DNA from: an uncultured Oscillospiraceae bacterium
Lineage (GTDB): Bacteria > Bacillota > Clostridia > Oscillospirales > Oscillospiraceae
Assembly: GCA_910579595.1 (NCBI GenBank)
Contig: CAJTVM010000012.1
Coordinates: 1-46,052 of the forward strand
Direction: 5' to 3'
DNA: 46,052 nt
The notes beneath the pieces are model-generated. The model made no database searches. It was not told the DNA's origin and was given only the letters and a program-made list of their open reading frames with translations. This document shows, in pieces, positions 6,893-16,019 of the stretch. Every line of letters begins with the position of its first letter. Positions within the stretch are counted from its first letter, which is position 1. The translations under genes were made by a program, and so were the position numbers.

Positions 6893-8613
6893 AGCTGGAC
6901 GCTATTTTGCATATCCCCATGTCGGAGTACGCCCACGGCCTGGATGAGAACCGCATCGTGTTCCGCCTGCGCTGCGCCAGGGGGGATCTGAAGCGCTGCA
7001 CCCTCTACTACGGAGACACCGCCTGCCGGGTGACCCCTATCCTGTTCACCCCCGCCCCCATGGAGCTGGTGCTCAGCGACCAGTGCCATGACTACTACCA
7101 GCTCATTCTGGACAGCCCCTACCAGCGCCTGTTCTACTACTTCGAGCTGGATGACGGGGAGCGGACGCTCCTCTACTACGGGGACGTGTTCACCGACCAT
7201 TTGGTGGACGACCGGTCTGAATATTTCAAACTTCCCTTTAACCACCGGGCGGATATCGCCAAGGTGCCGGACTGGGTGTATGACGCGGTGGTGTACAATA
7301 TCTTCCCAGACAGTTTTGCCAGCGGGGAGAAAAGCATTTCCCTACAACCGGCAGAGCAGCTTTACAACGGCGTGCCCGTGAAGGGCAGGCTGGGCGGCAC
7401 CCTGTGGGGCGCGGCGGAAAACGCCGGGTATCTCCAGGAGCTGGGGGTCAACTGTGTCTACCTCAACCCCATTTTCGCGGCGGGGGAATACCACAAGTAT
7501 GACCTGCTGGACTATTACCACGTGGACCCCTGCTTCGGCGGGGACGATGCGTTCCGGGCCATGGTGGACGAGTTCCACAAACGGGGTATCCGCGTCATCA
7601 TCGATGGGGTGTTCAATCACTGCGGCTGGCAGTTCTTCGCCTTTGATGATGTGGTACGCAATCAGGAACGGTCCCAATACAAGGACTGGTTTTACCACCT
7701 GGAATTCCCCGTAATCCGCCCGGATGACCCGGAGGCATACCCCGCCTACGCCTGCTTTGGCTATGAGCGGATGATGCCCAAGCTGGACACCGCCAACCCA
7801 GAGGTACGGGACTACTTTGCCGCGGTGGGGGCTTACTGGGTGCGGGAATTCCACATCGACGGCTGGCGGCTGGACGTGGCCAGCGAGGTGGATGACGGGT
7901 TCTGGCGGGCCTTCCGGGAGGCGGTGAAGGGGGAGAACCCGGACACTCTGCTCATCGGCGAGGTGTGGGAGAGCGCCGGTCACTGGCTGGGCGGCGATAT
8001 GTTTGATTCCACCATGAACTACGACTTCCGCAAGCACTGCCGCCGCTTTTTCGGGGGGCGCTCCATCGACGCCGCGGAGTTTTCCGGGCGGCTCACCAAT
8101 ATGCTCACCCGCTACCGGCTACAGCTGCTCCCCGCCCAGCTCAACCTGCTGGACAGCCACGATGTCAGCCGCTTCCTCTCCCTGTGCGGTGGGGACGCGC
8201 GATCTTACCGGCTGGCCGTCCTGTTCCTGATGTCCTTCATCGGGATGCCCACCATTTTTTATGGGGACGAGCTGGGAGTGCGGGGCGTTTTGGAGGCGGA
8301 GTACCGCGCCCCCATGCCCTGGCAGGGAGGCGACACAGTGCTGTTGGAATTTTTCAAACGCGCCATCGCCATGCGCCATGATCTGGCGCCCCTGCGCCGG
8401 GGGGATCTCCGCGTTCTGTCCGCACAAGCGGGCTCCGGGCTGCTGGTATTTCAGCGGCGCTACGGAGGACAGACCGTCACGGCGGCCCTCAACTGCGCCC
8501 CGGACGCGGCGCGGCTGCCCGCCTGCCCAGGCAGGGTCTACTGGGCCGAGGGGCTGGAGAATAACGCATTGACAGGCTTCGGTTTTGCCGTGCTGGTTGA
8601 CGGACAGGCCTGA
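6889..8613 (+). CDS. Cytoplasmic GH13 cyclomaltodextrinase / neopullulanase / maltogenic amylase
   Basis: A 574-residue enzyme without a signal peptide. Residues 1 to about 120 form a CBM34-like N-terminal domain, typical of the cyclomaltodextrinase group and important for its dimer; the GH13 barrel follows from WVYDAVVYNIFPDSF. Catalytic residues are visible: nucleophile Asp at about 329 (DGWRLDVASEVD), acid/base Glu at about 358 (IGEVWESAG), and Asp at about 425 (LLDSHDVSRF). The start at 6889 is chosen because it has AGGAGG upstream, overlaps the permease stop by 4 bp and gives the usual family length; the longer open frame from 6676 is only overlap with the permease gene. It should open and cut imported cyclodextrins or branched maltodextrins to maltose and glucose. 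The exact specificity among the three named activities cannot be read. Confidence 0.88.
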   Translation: MKLDAILHIPMSEYAHGLDENRIVFRLRCARGDLKRCTLYYGDTACRVTPILFTPAPMELVLSDQCHDYYQLILDSPYQRLFYYFELDDGERTLLYYGDVFTDHLVDDRSEYFKLPFNHRADIAKVPDWVYDAVVYNIFPDSFASGEKSISLQPAEQLYNGVPVKGRLGGTLWGAAENAGYLQELGVNCVYLNPIFAAGEYHKYDLLDYYHVDPCFGGDDAFRAMVDEFHKRGIRVIIDGVFNHCGWQFFAFDDVVRNQERSQYKDWFYHLEFPVIRPDDPEAYPAYACFGYERMMPKLDTANPEVRDYFAAVGAYWVREFHIDGWRLDVASEVDDGFWRAFREAVKGENPDTLLIGEVWESAGHWLGGDMFDSTMNYDFRKHCRRFFGGRSIDAAEFSGRLTNMLTRYRLQLLPAQLNLLDSHDVSRFLSLCGGDARSYRLAVLFLMSFIGMPTIFYGDELGVRGVLEAEYRAPMPWQGGDTVLLEFFKRAIAMRHDLAPLRRGDLRVLSAQAGSGLLVFQRRYGGQTVTAALNCAPDAARLPACPGRVYWAEGLENNALTGFGFAVLVDGQA

Positions 8614-8654
8614 TTGCTCTATCATTGAGATATTCGATGAAAGGAGCTCGTGCC

Positions 8655-9665
8655 ATGGGTGTGACGATCAATGATGTGGCCAGGGCCGCCGGCGTTTCTA
8701 TTTCCACCGTATCCAAGGTGCTCAACGGCCATTACAGCATCTCGGAGGAGACACAGGAGCGGGTGAGACAGGTGATCCGGGAGCTGAACTACTACCCCAG
8801 CGCCAGCGCCCAGAGCTTTGCTAAGGGTTCTACCCGCAGCGTAATTGTTTTGGCTGATTTAGGGCCCAACGCCGCGTTCTCCAACCCCCATATGTTTGAG
8901 ATCATTGCTGGACTGGAGGAAACTCTGCGCGCCCGGAACTACCGCCTGACCCTGTGCGGGGCCCAGTCCTCTACCGCCTGCGAAATGGCGGAGGAGTTCA
9001 TCTCCCGGCGCAGCGCGGATGCCCTGGCGGTCCACGTGTCGGTGATGACCCACCAGCTGGCCGCCTTGCTGGTGCGCACCCACTTCCCCCATATCGTGCT
9101 GGGCCTGCCCAATTTTGACAGCCAGGTGTGCTGGATCGACATCAACAACGTCTATTCCGGCATCATCGCCGCGGCGCATCTGGCCGGAGAGGGCTACCAG
9201 CGGATCGCTTTTCTGGGCGGGCAGGATCATGACCGTATCTCCGCCCACCGTCTGGATGGTGTGCGCCAGGGCTTGGAGGACGCCGGGCTGTCTTTGGACA
9301 ACCAGCACATCTGGCAGGGGGATTCCACCTGGGCGGACGGCCATCGCATGGCGCGCAAGCTCCTGAGCCGGGAGCCGCTGCCCGACGCGGTAGTGTGCGC
9401 CAACAATTATATCGCTCTGGGGTGCGTCTCCGCGATCCAGGAGCGGGGAATGAGGATACCGGGCGAGATCGCCGTCATGACCTTTGACGACCACCCCTTT
9501 GCCCAGATCATGGAGCCGCCGCTGACCGCAGTGGACATTGATGTGCGGGGGATGGGCGGTCAGGCGGGGAAGTTCCTGCTGGATATGATCCGCAATCCCA
9601 ACACCCAGGTGCAGACCTATGTCACGACTTCAAACCTGATGGTTCGGCAATCCACTGTCCGTTAA
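8655..9665 (+). CDS. LacI-family regulator of the starch/cyclodextrin locus
   Basis: A 336-residue repressor-type protein. The N-terminal helix-turn-helix is textbook LacI (VTINDVARAAGVSISTVSKV, hinge near residues 45-58 with YYPSASAQSFAKG), followed by a periplasmic-binding-protein-like sensor domain (about 60-330). The ATG at 8655 is preferred over upstream in-frame ATGs because AAAGGAG (about 8639-8645) is correctly spaced from it only. It lies 41 bp after the hydrolase in the same direction, between the uptake genes and the secreted CGTase-like gene, so a maltose/cyclodextrin effector is likely. The operator-like palindromes at 2456 and 2587 are possible targets. Confidence 0.88.
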   Translation: MGVTINDVARAAGVSISTVSKVLNGHYSISEETQERVRQVIRELNYYPSASAQSFAKGSTRSVIVLADLGPNAAFSNPHMFEIIAGLEETLRARNYRLTLCGAQSSTACEMAEEFISRRSADALAVHVSVMTHQLAALLVRTHFPHIVLGLPNFDSQVCWIDINNVYSGIIAAAHLAGEGYQRIAFLGGQDHDRISAHRLDGVRQGLEDAGLSLDNQHIWQGDSTWADGHRMARKLLSREPLPDAVVCANNYIALGCVSAIQERGMRIPGEIAVMTFDDHPFAQIMEPPLTAVDIDVRGMGGQAGKFLLDMIRNPNTQVQTYVTTSNLMVRQSTVR

Positions 9666-9749
9666 AACCTAAATTGTTTTTTGGGGGTGAGAAATCACGG
9701 CTTAGTAATTTGATAAAGAAACAACTTAAGAACTTACAAGGAGGTTTCT

Positions 9750-12002
9750 ATGAAAGCGGCAAAAAGGATGCTATCTGTACTTCTCGCGTTTGTAATGCTG
9801 GTTGCCCTTTTGAGTAGTGTGGCCTACGCTGGGAATGAGGCGCCGACACTTGGCCCCGTGACATCAAAGGATGTGGTCTATCAAATTATCACGGATCGCT
9901 TTTATGACGGTGATACGGCTAACAATACTCCGGCCGGCTTTGATCCCACCCTCTATGATGGAACTGGTTCGGATTTAAAATTGTATCAAGGTGGTGACTG
10001 GAGTGGCATCATCGAAAAGATTCCTTATTTAAAGGGAATGGGTGTTACCGCCGTCTGGATTTCTGCACCATATGAAAACCGTGATACAGAGATTATTGAT
10101 TATCAGAAGGACGGCAGCTATGATCGCTGGACCAGTTTCCATGGTTATCATGTGCGGAATTATTTTGCGACGAACAAACATTTTGGGACATTGAACGAGT
10201 TTAAAGAACTTCGTGACGCGCTGCAGAGCAATGGGATTAAGCTGATCATTGATTTTGTTACCAACCATACCAGCCGTGAAGTTAATCCTACTGCATCAAA
10301 CATTCCTGAAGACGGCCGATTATATGAGCCTGACAGAAAAGAAAATGGGGAATTTGCGTTTGATGCAAATGGTGAGCCCTATGACTATAACAATGACGGC
10401 TTGATAGAAAACCTGATCGCCGATCCAAACAATGATGTCAATGGCTGGTTCCATGGGCTTGGCGATAGGGGGAATGACTCCTCAAGATTTGGGTATCGGC
10501 ACAAGGATCTGGGCTCCTTAGCAGACTTTTCACAGGAGAACGGCGAAGTTGCTGCGTATCTCGAAGATGCGATGCTGTTTTGGGCTGACCTGGGCGTGAA
10601 CGGCATTCGCCATGACGCGACCTTGCACATGAATCCCGCATTTGTAAAGGGCCTTAAAGATGCTGTTGATTCCAATACCACAATTACGCATTTTGGCGAG
10701 TTTTTTATTGGCAGACCCGATCCAAAATATGATGAATATGTCTATTTCCCCAAGCAGACAGGGGTAAACAACTTGGATTTCGAATTCTATCGGGCCGCCA
10801 GCACCACCTTTGGCTCCTTTTCCACTCCTATGAGCGATTTTGCCAATATGATGCGGTATACGCAAGAAGATTACGGCTACTCGAATCAGACTGTGACGTT
10901 TCTGGATAACCATGATGTCACCCGCTTCGGATATACTCAGAGAAGCGAAAAGGTTTACAATGCGGCCTTGGCGGTTCTGCTGACGGCTCGAGGGATTCCG
11001 ACCATTTACTATGGAACGGAGCAGTATATTGTGCCGGATGATGCAAGTGATGTGGCCGGACGTGTTTTTATGCAAACAGATTGCGGCTTCGATACAACTA
11101 CTTCTGCGTATCAACTGATTGGGGATCTTTCCACGCTGAGACAGGAAAATGACGCCATTGCATATGGCACAACCGTGATACGGTACAGCGATGAAAACGC
11201 GATGGTTTTTGAACGCCAATTTTATGATGATGTCGTTGTTGTTGCGGTCAACCGGCAGCCTGATTTGCCTGCCGCCATACCTGCCATTCAAACTAATCTT
11301 CCCAGCGGTCAATATGATGATTATCTTGGTGGTGATCTTTATGGGGCTGGGACTACTGTTCAGGATGGCAGCACTCATACAATCCCCGCCTTCACGCTGT
11401 CCGGTGGCGGTGTATCCGTGTGGCAATATAATGCACAGGGCAGCCCCGCTGTTCCGCAGATAGGAAATGTGGTTTCTACTTCCGGAAGGGCTGGCAATAC
11501 CGTGTATATTTACGGTGATGGTTTTGACGGGGACGTCAGCGTCTATTTTGGTACTGCGCCCGCTGTGGTCAAAGAAAAGACCGGGACGCAAATCGTCACG
11601 TCTGTGCCTGTGGGGGTTGCCCCTGGTATGCAGGCTATTACTGTAAAAAAAGGAAGCACAGTAAGTAATCAATTCGATTACAATGTTCTTTCAGGCGATC
11701 AGAATCAAATCATTTTCCATGTTTCTGCGCAGACCAATTATGGAGAGAACATATATATCGTGGGAAATATCCCGGAATTAGGGAGTTGGGATCCAAACCA
11801 CTGCACAGAGGCTATGTTGAATCCTAATTACCCTGAATGGTTTTTGCCGGTCAGTGTTCCTGCTGGAACAACAATCGAATTCAAGTTTATCAAAAAAGAT
11901 GCACAAGGGAATGTGATATGGGAAGGCGGTGAAAACCGAACCATCACATCATCTGCAGATGCCAGCGGTGTTGTTGATACTCCGGTGTATTTTTGGCGTT
12001 GA
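9750..12002 (+). CDS. Secreted CGTase-like GH13 enzyme with TIG and CBM20 domains
   Basis: A 750-residue exoenzyme with a signal peptide (about 1-27, ending AYA) and the five-domain layout of cyclodextrin glucanotransferases and maltogenic alpha-amylases: GH13 barrel with B domain (about 35-470), C domain, TIG/IPT domain (about 567-650, beginning PQIGNVVSTSGRAGNTVYIY) and a C-terminal CBM20 starch-binding domain (about 655-750, with NIPELGSWDP). Catalytic residues: Asp at about 289 (GIRHDATLHMNPAF), Glu at about 317 (THFGEFFIG), Asp at about 389 (LDNHDVTRF). Its DNA is visibly more AT-rich than the 2673-9665 genes, suggesting separate acquisition. It has AGGAGG before the ATG and its own terminator. 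Extracellular production of cyclodextrins from starch would feed the importer and cyclomaltodextrinase encoded upstream. Whether it transfers (CGTase) or hydrolyses cannot be decided by eye. Confidence 0.87.
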   Translation: MKAAKRMLSVLLAFVMLVALLSSVAYAGNEAPTLGPVTSKDVVYQIITDRFYDGDTANNTPAGFDPTLYDGTGSDLKLYQGGDWSGIIEKIPYLKGMGVTAVWISAPYENRDTEIIDYQKDGSYDRWTSFHGYHVRNYFATNKHFGTLNEFKELRDALQSNGIKLIIDFVTNHTSREVNPTASNIPEDGRLYEPDRKENGEFAFDANGEPYDYNNDGLIENLIADPNNDVNGWFHGLGDRGNDSSRFGYRHKDLGSLADFSQENGEVAAYLEDAMLFWADLGVNGIRHDATLHMNPAFVKGLKDAVDSNTTITHFGEFFIGRPDPKYDEYVYFPKQTGVNNLDFEFYRAASTTFGSFSTPMSDFANMMRYTQEDYGYSNQTVTFLDNHDVTRFGYTQRSEKVYNAALAVLLTARGIPTIYYGTEQYIVPDDASDVAGRVFMQTDCGFDTTTSAYQLIGDLSTLRQENDAIAYGTTVIRYSDENAMVFERQFYDDVVVVAVNRQPDLPAAIPAIQTNLPSGQYDDYLGGDLYGAGTTVQDGSTHTIPAFTLSGGGVSVWQYNAQGSPAVPQIGNVVSTSGRAGNTVYIYGDGFDGDVSVYFGTAPAVVKEKTGTQIVTSVPVGVAPGMQAITVKKGSTVSNQFDYNVLSGDQNQIIFHVSAQTNYGENIYIVGNIPELGSWDPNHCTEAMLNPNYPEWFLPVSVPAGTTIEFKFIKKDAQGNVIWEGGENRTITSSADASGVVDTPVYFWR

Positions 12003-12100
12003 TTTAGCATTGTTTTGCTATTTCCCCAAATAGAAAACTGGTATACGCAAATACAGCAACACTTTCTTGGCCCCGTTTAATTAATTCGTGTTGTAATTTG

Positions 12101-12132
12101 ATGGAACCCCTGGGATTTGCCAGGGGTTCCAT
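12101..12132. terminator. Hairpin separating the amylase locus from the ICE
   Basis: A perfect 13-bp stem (12101-12113 with 12120-12132) with a 6-base loop lies between the convergent CGTase-like gene and the first ICE gene. The flanking T content is modest on both strands. The 12003-12156 gap holds nothing else I can recognise. Confidence 0.65.
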
Positions 12133-12156
12133 CATTGTTGTGTCAGGCTGCAAATA

Positions 12157-12417
12157 TTACCATTTTAGTCGATAGAGATTGGAGGACAGACTCCCATTTC
12201 CCCGCCATCGGTTAGACTTCTCCACCAGCCCCGCCCGCACCAAATCGTCCAGCGCACGTTTCACTGTCGAGCGGGACAGGCTCACCCCAGCGGCAATGGT
12301 CTTGATCCCCGGCCAGCAGATACCCTCCTTATTTGCGTGGTCTTTGAGGTAAATATACACCGCCTTTGCCCTCGGACCCAGCTCGGTGTCCTGGTAGATG
12401 GAATCGTAATAGGCCAA
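12157..12417 (-). CDS. Winged-helix (HTH_36-type) DNA-binding protein
   Basis: About 86 residues, nearly all a replication-initiator-like winged helix: LGPRAKAVYIYLKDHANKEG, CWPGIKTIAAGVSLSRSTVK, RALDDLVRAGLVEKSNRWRG. Such proteins are common beside the VirD4 gene in Clostridia ICEs; the role is probably regulatory or in replication of the transferred DNA. I place the start at TTG 12417 because GGAGG lies 8 bases upstream within the end of virD4; the open frame also reaches an ATG at 12450, which lacks a ribosome site and overlaps virD4. It is the last gene of the leftward ICE operon, next to the probable left limit of the element. Confidence 0.7.
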   Translation of the reverse strand: MAYYDSIYQDTELGPRAKAVYIYLKDHANKEGICWPGIKTIAAGVSLSRSTVKRALDDLVRAGLVEKSNRWRGNGSLSSNLYRLKW

Positions 12418-12421
12418 AATA

Positions 12422-14278
12422 TCATCCTCCTTCCCCGGGCGGCGGCCCATCCTGCTTTTTCATATTCTCAGGGATGATCGCCAGCGGCTGGCCCGTCTGT
12501 CCCTGCTGCCGGTCATGCCTATTTCTTTTCTGCCCAGACCGCTCCTCGCGCGAGGGGTGGTTTGCTTCTTCCACTTCCGGGGGCGCCAACCAAAACCTGT
12601 TTTGAATCGCCTGCTCCAGCTCCTGCCGCCCGGCGTAGTACACCCTCCGCTGCCCATGCTCCGGCGTCTGATAGGGCTCCCCGAAGGTGATCCCCCAGTC
12701 CAGGAACAGCTGCAGCCTCGTCCGCATGGGATGGGAGCCGGTTTTCATCACCACGAACTCCCCTTTGGGGATGGACTTCAGCTCGTCCGGGGTCATCAGC
12801 GCCCGTTCCGCCATCTGGAGGGACTGGCTGTTCTCCCCCTTGCTCCGGCTGATGGAGCCGGACTGTACCGTGTAGCTGCCCAGGGCCTTGGACAGCACAT
12901 CTGCGGTCTGGCTGTTGGGCGCGAAGCCACCGAAGATGGTGTCCTGCACATTGTCCTGGATGATCTCTGAGCCTTCTTTGCCGTAGTTTTTCTCCAACTG
13001 GGCCAGACTTTGAATGATAGGCACCAGGGTCAGGCGGCGGGAACGGCCCGCGCTGAACAGCGGGAGGATGTCAAAGGGCGGCATGGTGCCCAGCTCGTCA
13101 CAGAACAACACCACCCGGTTTTTCAGCTTGCCGCCATTCTCATCTGCCACGGAGAACAGCTCACGGGCCAAATTCTGGATCATCAACCCTGCCATGAAAT
13201 TCTTCGTCTGATCTTCCTCGGGGAGAATCAGGAAGATGGCGGACTTGCGGCTGGCGAAGGTCTCGGCATCCAGCGGGCTGTCGAAGCAGATGGTCTGCTC
13301 CAGCTCCGTGTCCAGGAATGCGTTCAGCCGGGACAGCACGGTGGACAGCACCGAGGCCATGGCCTGTTCCGAGGTGTTCAGCGCCGCCCCGGCGAACCAC
13401 CGGGCCTTATGCTCGGACGGCAGGCGGCCCATCAGCACCTGGAAACAGCTCTTGCCCTTGGTGCCGGACGGCTCCAGCAGATCCTGCACCAGCTTGAACA
13501 CCGACACGATGTGGCGGCGTTCCCGGGGCTGGCCGTCGATCTCCCGGGGCGGCAAGAACTCCGCCAGCAGAAGGATCACGGCTGTGAGGAGCCCCTCGGC
13601 TGAGTCGTAGAAAAAGGCGTTCTGGCCGTAGCTGCCGCTGTCCCCGTCCGGGCTGATGATGGTTTTGGAGAGGATCTTGGCGTACTTCTCCGCCTTGGCC
13701 CGCGCCGCCAGATCGTCCGGGTGGGCCACCGCCTGATCCATGTATGTATTCACCAGCGTGAGGAAGTTGAAACCATCCGAGCGGGTGGGATTTCTCAGGT
13801 CGATCACCGACACCGCGTAGCCGTAGCAATTCTGGGCGATGGCCCCATAGTTCCGGGCCAAATCTCCCTTGGTGTCCAAGGCCAGGAAGCTCATCCCGCA
13901 GGCGCAGGCATATTCCAGATTGGGGTACAGGAAGAAGGCCGTTTTGCCCACGCCGGACGCGCCGATCATCAGGCAGTGGATGTCATCCTCATCCACCAGG
14001 GCAGTGATCTTGCCCTTTTTCCCCTGGGATCCCAGCACCAGCCCCTGGGCACGGGGTAGCTCTTTACCCTGCCGCCACTGGGCTGGCTGGAAAGGGACGC
14101 GGGCAAAGGTCTTGCCGATCTCGGCGGGGGTGGCCCAGCGGGCGGTGCCGTGCTGGCCATCGCCCACGGGCTTGGATTTGATGCTGTCCAGCGAACCCCG
14201 CCCGGACAAAAAAGAAACGCCGCCAATGACCAGCAGGGCCAGCGCGGCGACGATCAGGATGATAAACTGCTGGGGCAC
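12422..14278 (-). CDS. virD4: VirD4/TraG-type conjugative coupling protein
   Basis: A 618-residue membrane ATPase that brings the relaxase-DNA complex to the type IV secretion channel. One N-terminal membrane helix (about residues 4-24) is followed by the TraG/VirD4 core: GTARWATPAEI, Walker A MIGASGVGKT (about 104-113), LALDTKGDLARNYG, and Walker B VVLFCDELGTMPPF. The C-terminal ~80 residues are Gln/Arg/Pro-rich and probably disordered. Members of the Tn1549/CTn group normally have one such helix and this length. It lies immediately downstream of the primase-like gene (15-bp gap). Confidence 0.93.
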   Translation of the reverse strand: MPQQFIILIVAALALLVIGGVSFLSGRGSLDSIKSKPVGDGQHGTARWATPAEIGKTFARVPFQPAQWRQGKELPRAQGLVLGSQGKKGKITALVDEDDIHCLMIGASGVGKTAFFLYPNLEYACACGMSFLALDTKGDLARNYGAIAQNCYGYAVSVIDLRNPTRSDGFNFLTLVNTYMDQAVAHPDDLAARAKAEKYAKILSKTIISPDGDSGSYGQNAFFYDSAEGLLTAVILLLAEFLPPREIDGQPRERRHIVSVFKLVQDLLEPSGTKGKSCFQVLMGRLPSEHKARWFAGAALNTSEQAMASVLSTVLSRLNAFLDTELEQTICFDSPLDAETFASRKSAIFLILPEEDQTKNFMAGLMIQNLARELFSVADENGGKLKNRVVLFCDELGTMPPFDILPLFSAGRSRRLTLVPIIQSLAQLEKNYGKEGSEIIQDNVQDTIFGGFAPNSQTADVLSKALGSYTVQSGSISRSKGENSQSLQMAERALMTPDELKSIPKGEFVVMKTGSHPMRTRLQLFLDWGITFGEPYQTPEHGQRRVYYAGRQELEQAIQNRFWLAPPEVEEANHPSREERSGQKRNRHDRQQGQTGQPLAIIPENMKKQDGPPPGEGG

Positions 14279-14293
14279 GACGTACCTCTCCTC

Positions 14294-15220
14294 TCACGAT
14301 AATTTCTGTTCATGCTGCGGTTCCTCCATGGTCTGTTCAAAATTCGCGCACAGATCCTCGTTCCAATCTTTCAGCACGGGCACCAGCGCATTTACCGCCA
14401 GCCCCTTCTCCCGAACCAACTTCGCCAGCCGCCGCGTGGCAAGCTGTCCCGCCTGGTCGTTGTCCAACGCAAAATGGACGGTGTCGATCTGCGGGCACCG
14501 CTCCAGCATCCCCAGCATGGGCTGGGAGGACGTGCCGCACAGCGCCACATAGCTGTACTTCGCCCAGGCGCTGTCATGAAACTTTGAGATAAACGACAGC
14601 ATATCAATGGGCGCCTCAAATACCAGCAGATGGTTGTTGGAGCCGGGCCAGTTGAAGGCATAGCGGAAGTCGCTGCCCTCCGCCGTCATGCGGAAGGTCT
14701 TGCCCTGGCTGTTGGTACTGCGCTTGTGGGCGTGGCGGGGCGTGCCGTCCTTGTCCATGCCCACGAACACCGCGTTATGGTATTTCTGATCCTCGTAGAC
14801 CAGCCCCGCCCGGACAAAGGTGGTGAGGACGTCCCGATCCAGGTGGCGGTGCTTCAGCAGATAAGCGAACACCCGCCGGTTATCCTTGTTGGCGGGTGGC
14901 AGCTCGAAGGACTTCTTCACTTTTTCCTTGGGCGTGGTCACCTGGGGGCAAAGCTGGCTGACGTCCTTGTCCAGCAGGGCCAGCACTGCCTCCTGATAGT
15001 TCATCCCGTAAAATTCCTTGAGGAACGTCACAGGCCCGCCGCCCTTCTCGGCGGCATGGTCATACCATTCGTTGCCCCGGACGGTGACGCTGTGGTTGCT
15101 GGCCAGACGGTACTCCGGCCCGGAGCGGATCAGCGGTTCCCCCTTGCAGCGGAGGAACTCCACCAAATCCACTTGGTTGGCCTGACGCTTTTGTTCTTCT
15201 GCAAAGTGAATGTAGGGCAT
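14294..15220 (-). CDS. DUF3991/toprim-domain primase-like protein
   Basis: A 308-residue protein. The N-terminal part (about 1-100) resembles a CHC2-like/DUF3991 region (VDLVEFLRCKGEPLIRSGPE, then WYDHAAEKGGGPVTFLKEFY); the C-terminal half is a toprim fold with LLVFEAPIDMLSF and VHFALDNDQAGQLATRRLAK, the acidic residues expected to bind metal. Such proteins are found in most ICEs of this group and probably prime DNA synthesis after transfer. The ATG at 15220 has GGGAGGTG just upstream; the longer open frame to 15280 would run through a terminator hairpin (15241-15276) and is rejected. Confidence 0.85.
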   Translation of the reverse strand: MPYIHFAEEQKRQANQVDLVEFLRCKGEPLIRSGPEYRLASNHSVTVRGNEWYDHAAEKGGGPVTFLKEFYGMNYQEAVLALLDKDVSQLCPQVTTPKEKVKKSFELPPANKDNRRVFAYLLKHRHLDRDVLTTFVRAGLVYEDQKYHNAVFVGMDKDGTPRHAHKRSTNSQGKTFRMTAEGSDFRYAFNWPGSNNHLLVFEAPIDMLSFISKFHDSAWAKYSYVALCGTSSQPMLGMLERCPQIDTVHFALDNDQAGQLATRRLAKLVREKGLAVNALVPVLKDWNEDLCANFEQTMEEPQHEQKLS

Positions 15221-15240
15221 TTGAACACCTCCCAAAACAG

Positions 15241-15276
15241 CGAGAACCAGGGCACCGCTGGATGCCCTGGCTCTCG
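15241..15276 (-). terminator. Terminator/attenuator before the primase-like gene
   Basis: Arms at 15241-15254 and 15263-15276 pair over 14 positions with one mismatch and, on the - strand, are followed by GCTGTTTTGG. It lies between the stop of the gene at 15291 and the ribosome site of the primase-like gene, so it could terminate the first or limit read-through into the second. Confidence 0.6.
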
Positions 15277-15290
15277 TCATTCTAAATATT

Positions 15291-15923
15291 TTATTCAGCT
15301 TGAATTGTCCCCATCAATTGGAGAACTGGGAATGATCCAACTGTGCTGTGCTTCGCCGAGATCCTGCGGACATAATCAAAAATGTCATTTTGATATCTGC
15401 CCGCAGTGTCATGGGCCTCTTTGGAAAATTCAAAGCGGTAATACTTTGCCGTGCCATCTTTTGCCTGCCCAGGATGTGTGAAAATGATGAACTCCCGCAG
15501 CTCCGGATGACGGACAAGATTCATTAGCAGCGTTGTCGGCCCGATGTTACCACAGTGGATGTTGATCTGGCCGTCCCGGTAGCTGATGTAGTCATCATAG
15601 CCGGGAGGCCCCGCCTCGCGCATCAGCCGGAGTGCGTTGATGCGCACAGCGCCGATGGCTGTGCGTTCGAAATGCTTCCACCTGGTTTTTCGGGCCAGCG
15701 AATCATAGAGCGACACCATTCCCTTATCGTCATAAATGTCGGTATCATAGGGATAGGTGTGCTCGGTGATGGCAATCTCATTCTGCGTCAGCATGGTCAG
15801 CAGGACAGTCAGCGACCGCTGCTCGTCCATCACCGTGCCGCGCCGCCATCCGGGGTAGGAGTAGAGGATCTTGTCCAGACGCTCCACTGAATCAAATTTG
15901 CCGATGTAGCTGATCTGCCCCAT
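15291..15923 (-). CDS. ICE-associated hypothetical protein
   Basis: A 210-residue soluble protein that I do not recognise. It starts MGQISYIGKFDSVERLDKIL and contains many aromatic and charged residues (YPYDTDIYDDKGMVSLYDSL; GRYQNDIFDYVRRISAKHST). No signal peptide, helix, or catalytic motif is apparent. The ATG at 15923 has GGGGA with a 7-base gap on the - strand; the upstream in-frame start at 15947 lacks one. It has a terminator directly after it and sits between the relaxase and the primase-like gene, so it may be a cargo or accessory gene. Confidence 0.6.
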   Translation of the reverse strand: MGQISYIGKFDSVERLDKILYSYPGWRRGTVMDEQRSLTVLLTMLTQNEIAITEHTYPYDTDIYDDKGMVSLYDSLARKTRWKHFERTAIGAVRINALRLMREAGPPGYDDYISYRDGQINIHCGNIGPTTLLMNLVRHPELREFIIFTHPGQAKDGTAKYYRFEFSKEAHDTAGRYQNDIFDYVRRISAKHSTVGSFPVLQLMGTIQAE

Positions 15924-16019
15924 GCTGTTGTCCCCTTTTCTGTACAAACTGATTCAATTATACTTGATTTTGCACTGTGTGAAAAGAGCCGGGGCAAAAA
16001 TATTTTGTATCATACACAG

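Noticed and set aside
10530..11672. 380-codon - strand frame opposite the CGTase-like gene
   Set aside because: Antisense shadow of a gene with full GH13 catalytic motifs; no ribosome site and no recognisable protein.
12003..12156. Left attachment site of the ICE
   Set aside because: The boundary is probably here because gene content changes, but no integrase gene or second att copy is in the window, so no att sequence can be defined.
13010..13603. Open + strand frames opposite virD4, virB4, the M23 gene and others
   Set aside because: All are opposite well-supported genes with Walker or catalytic motifs and show Gln/Gly/His-rich nonsense composition.
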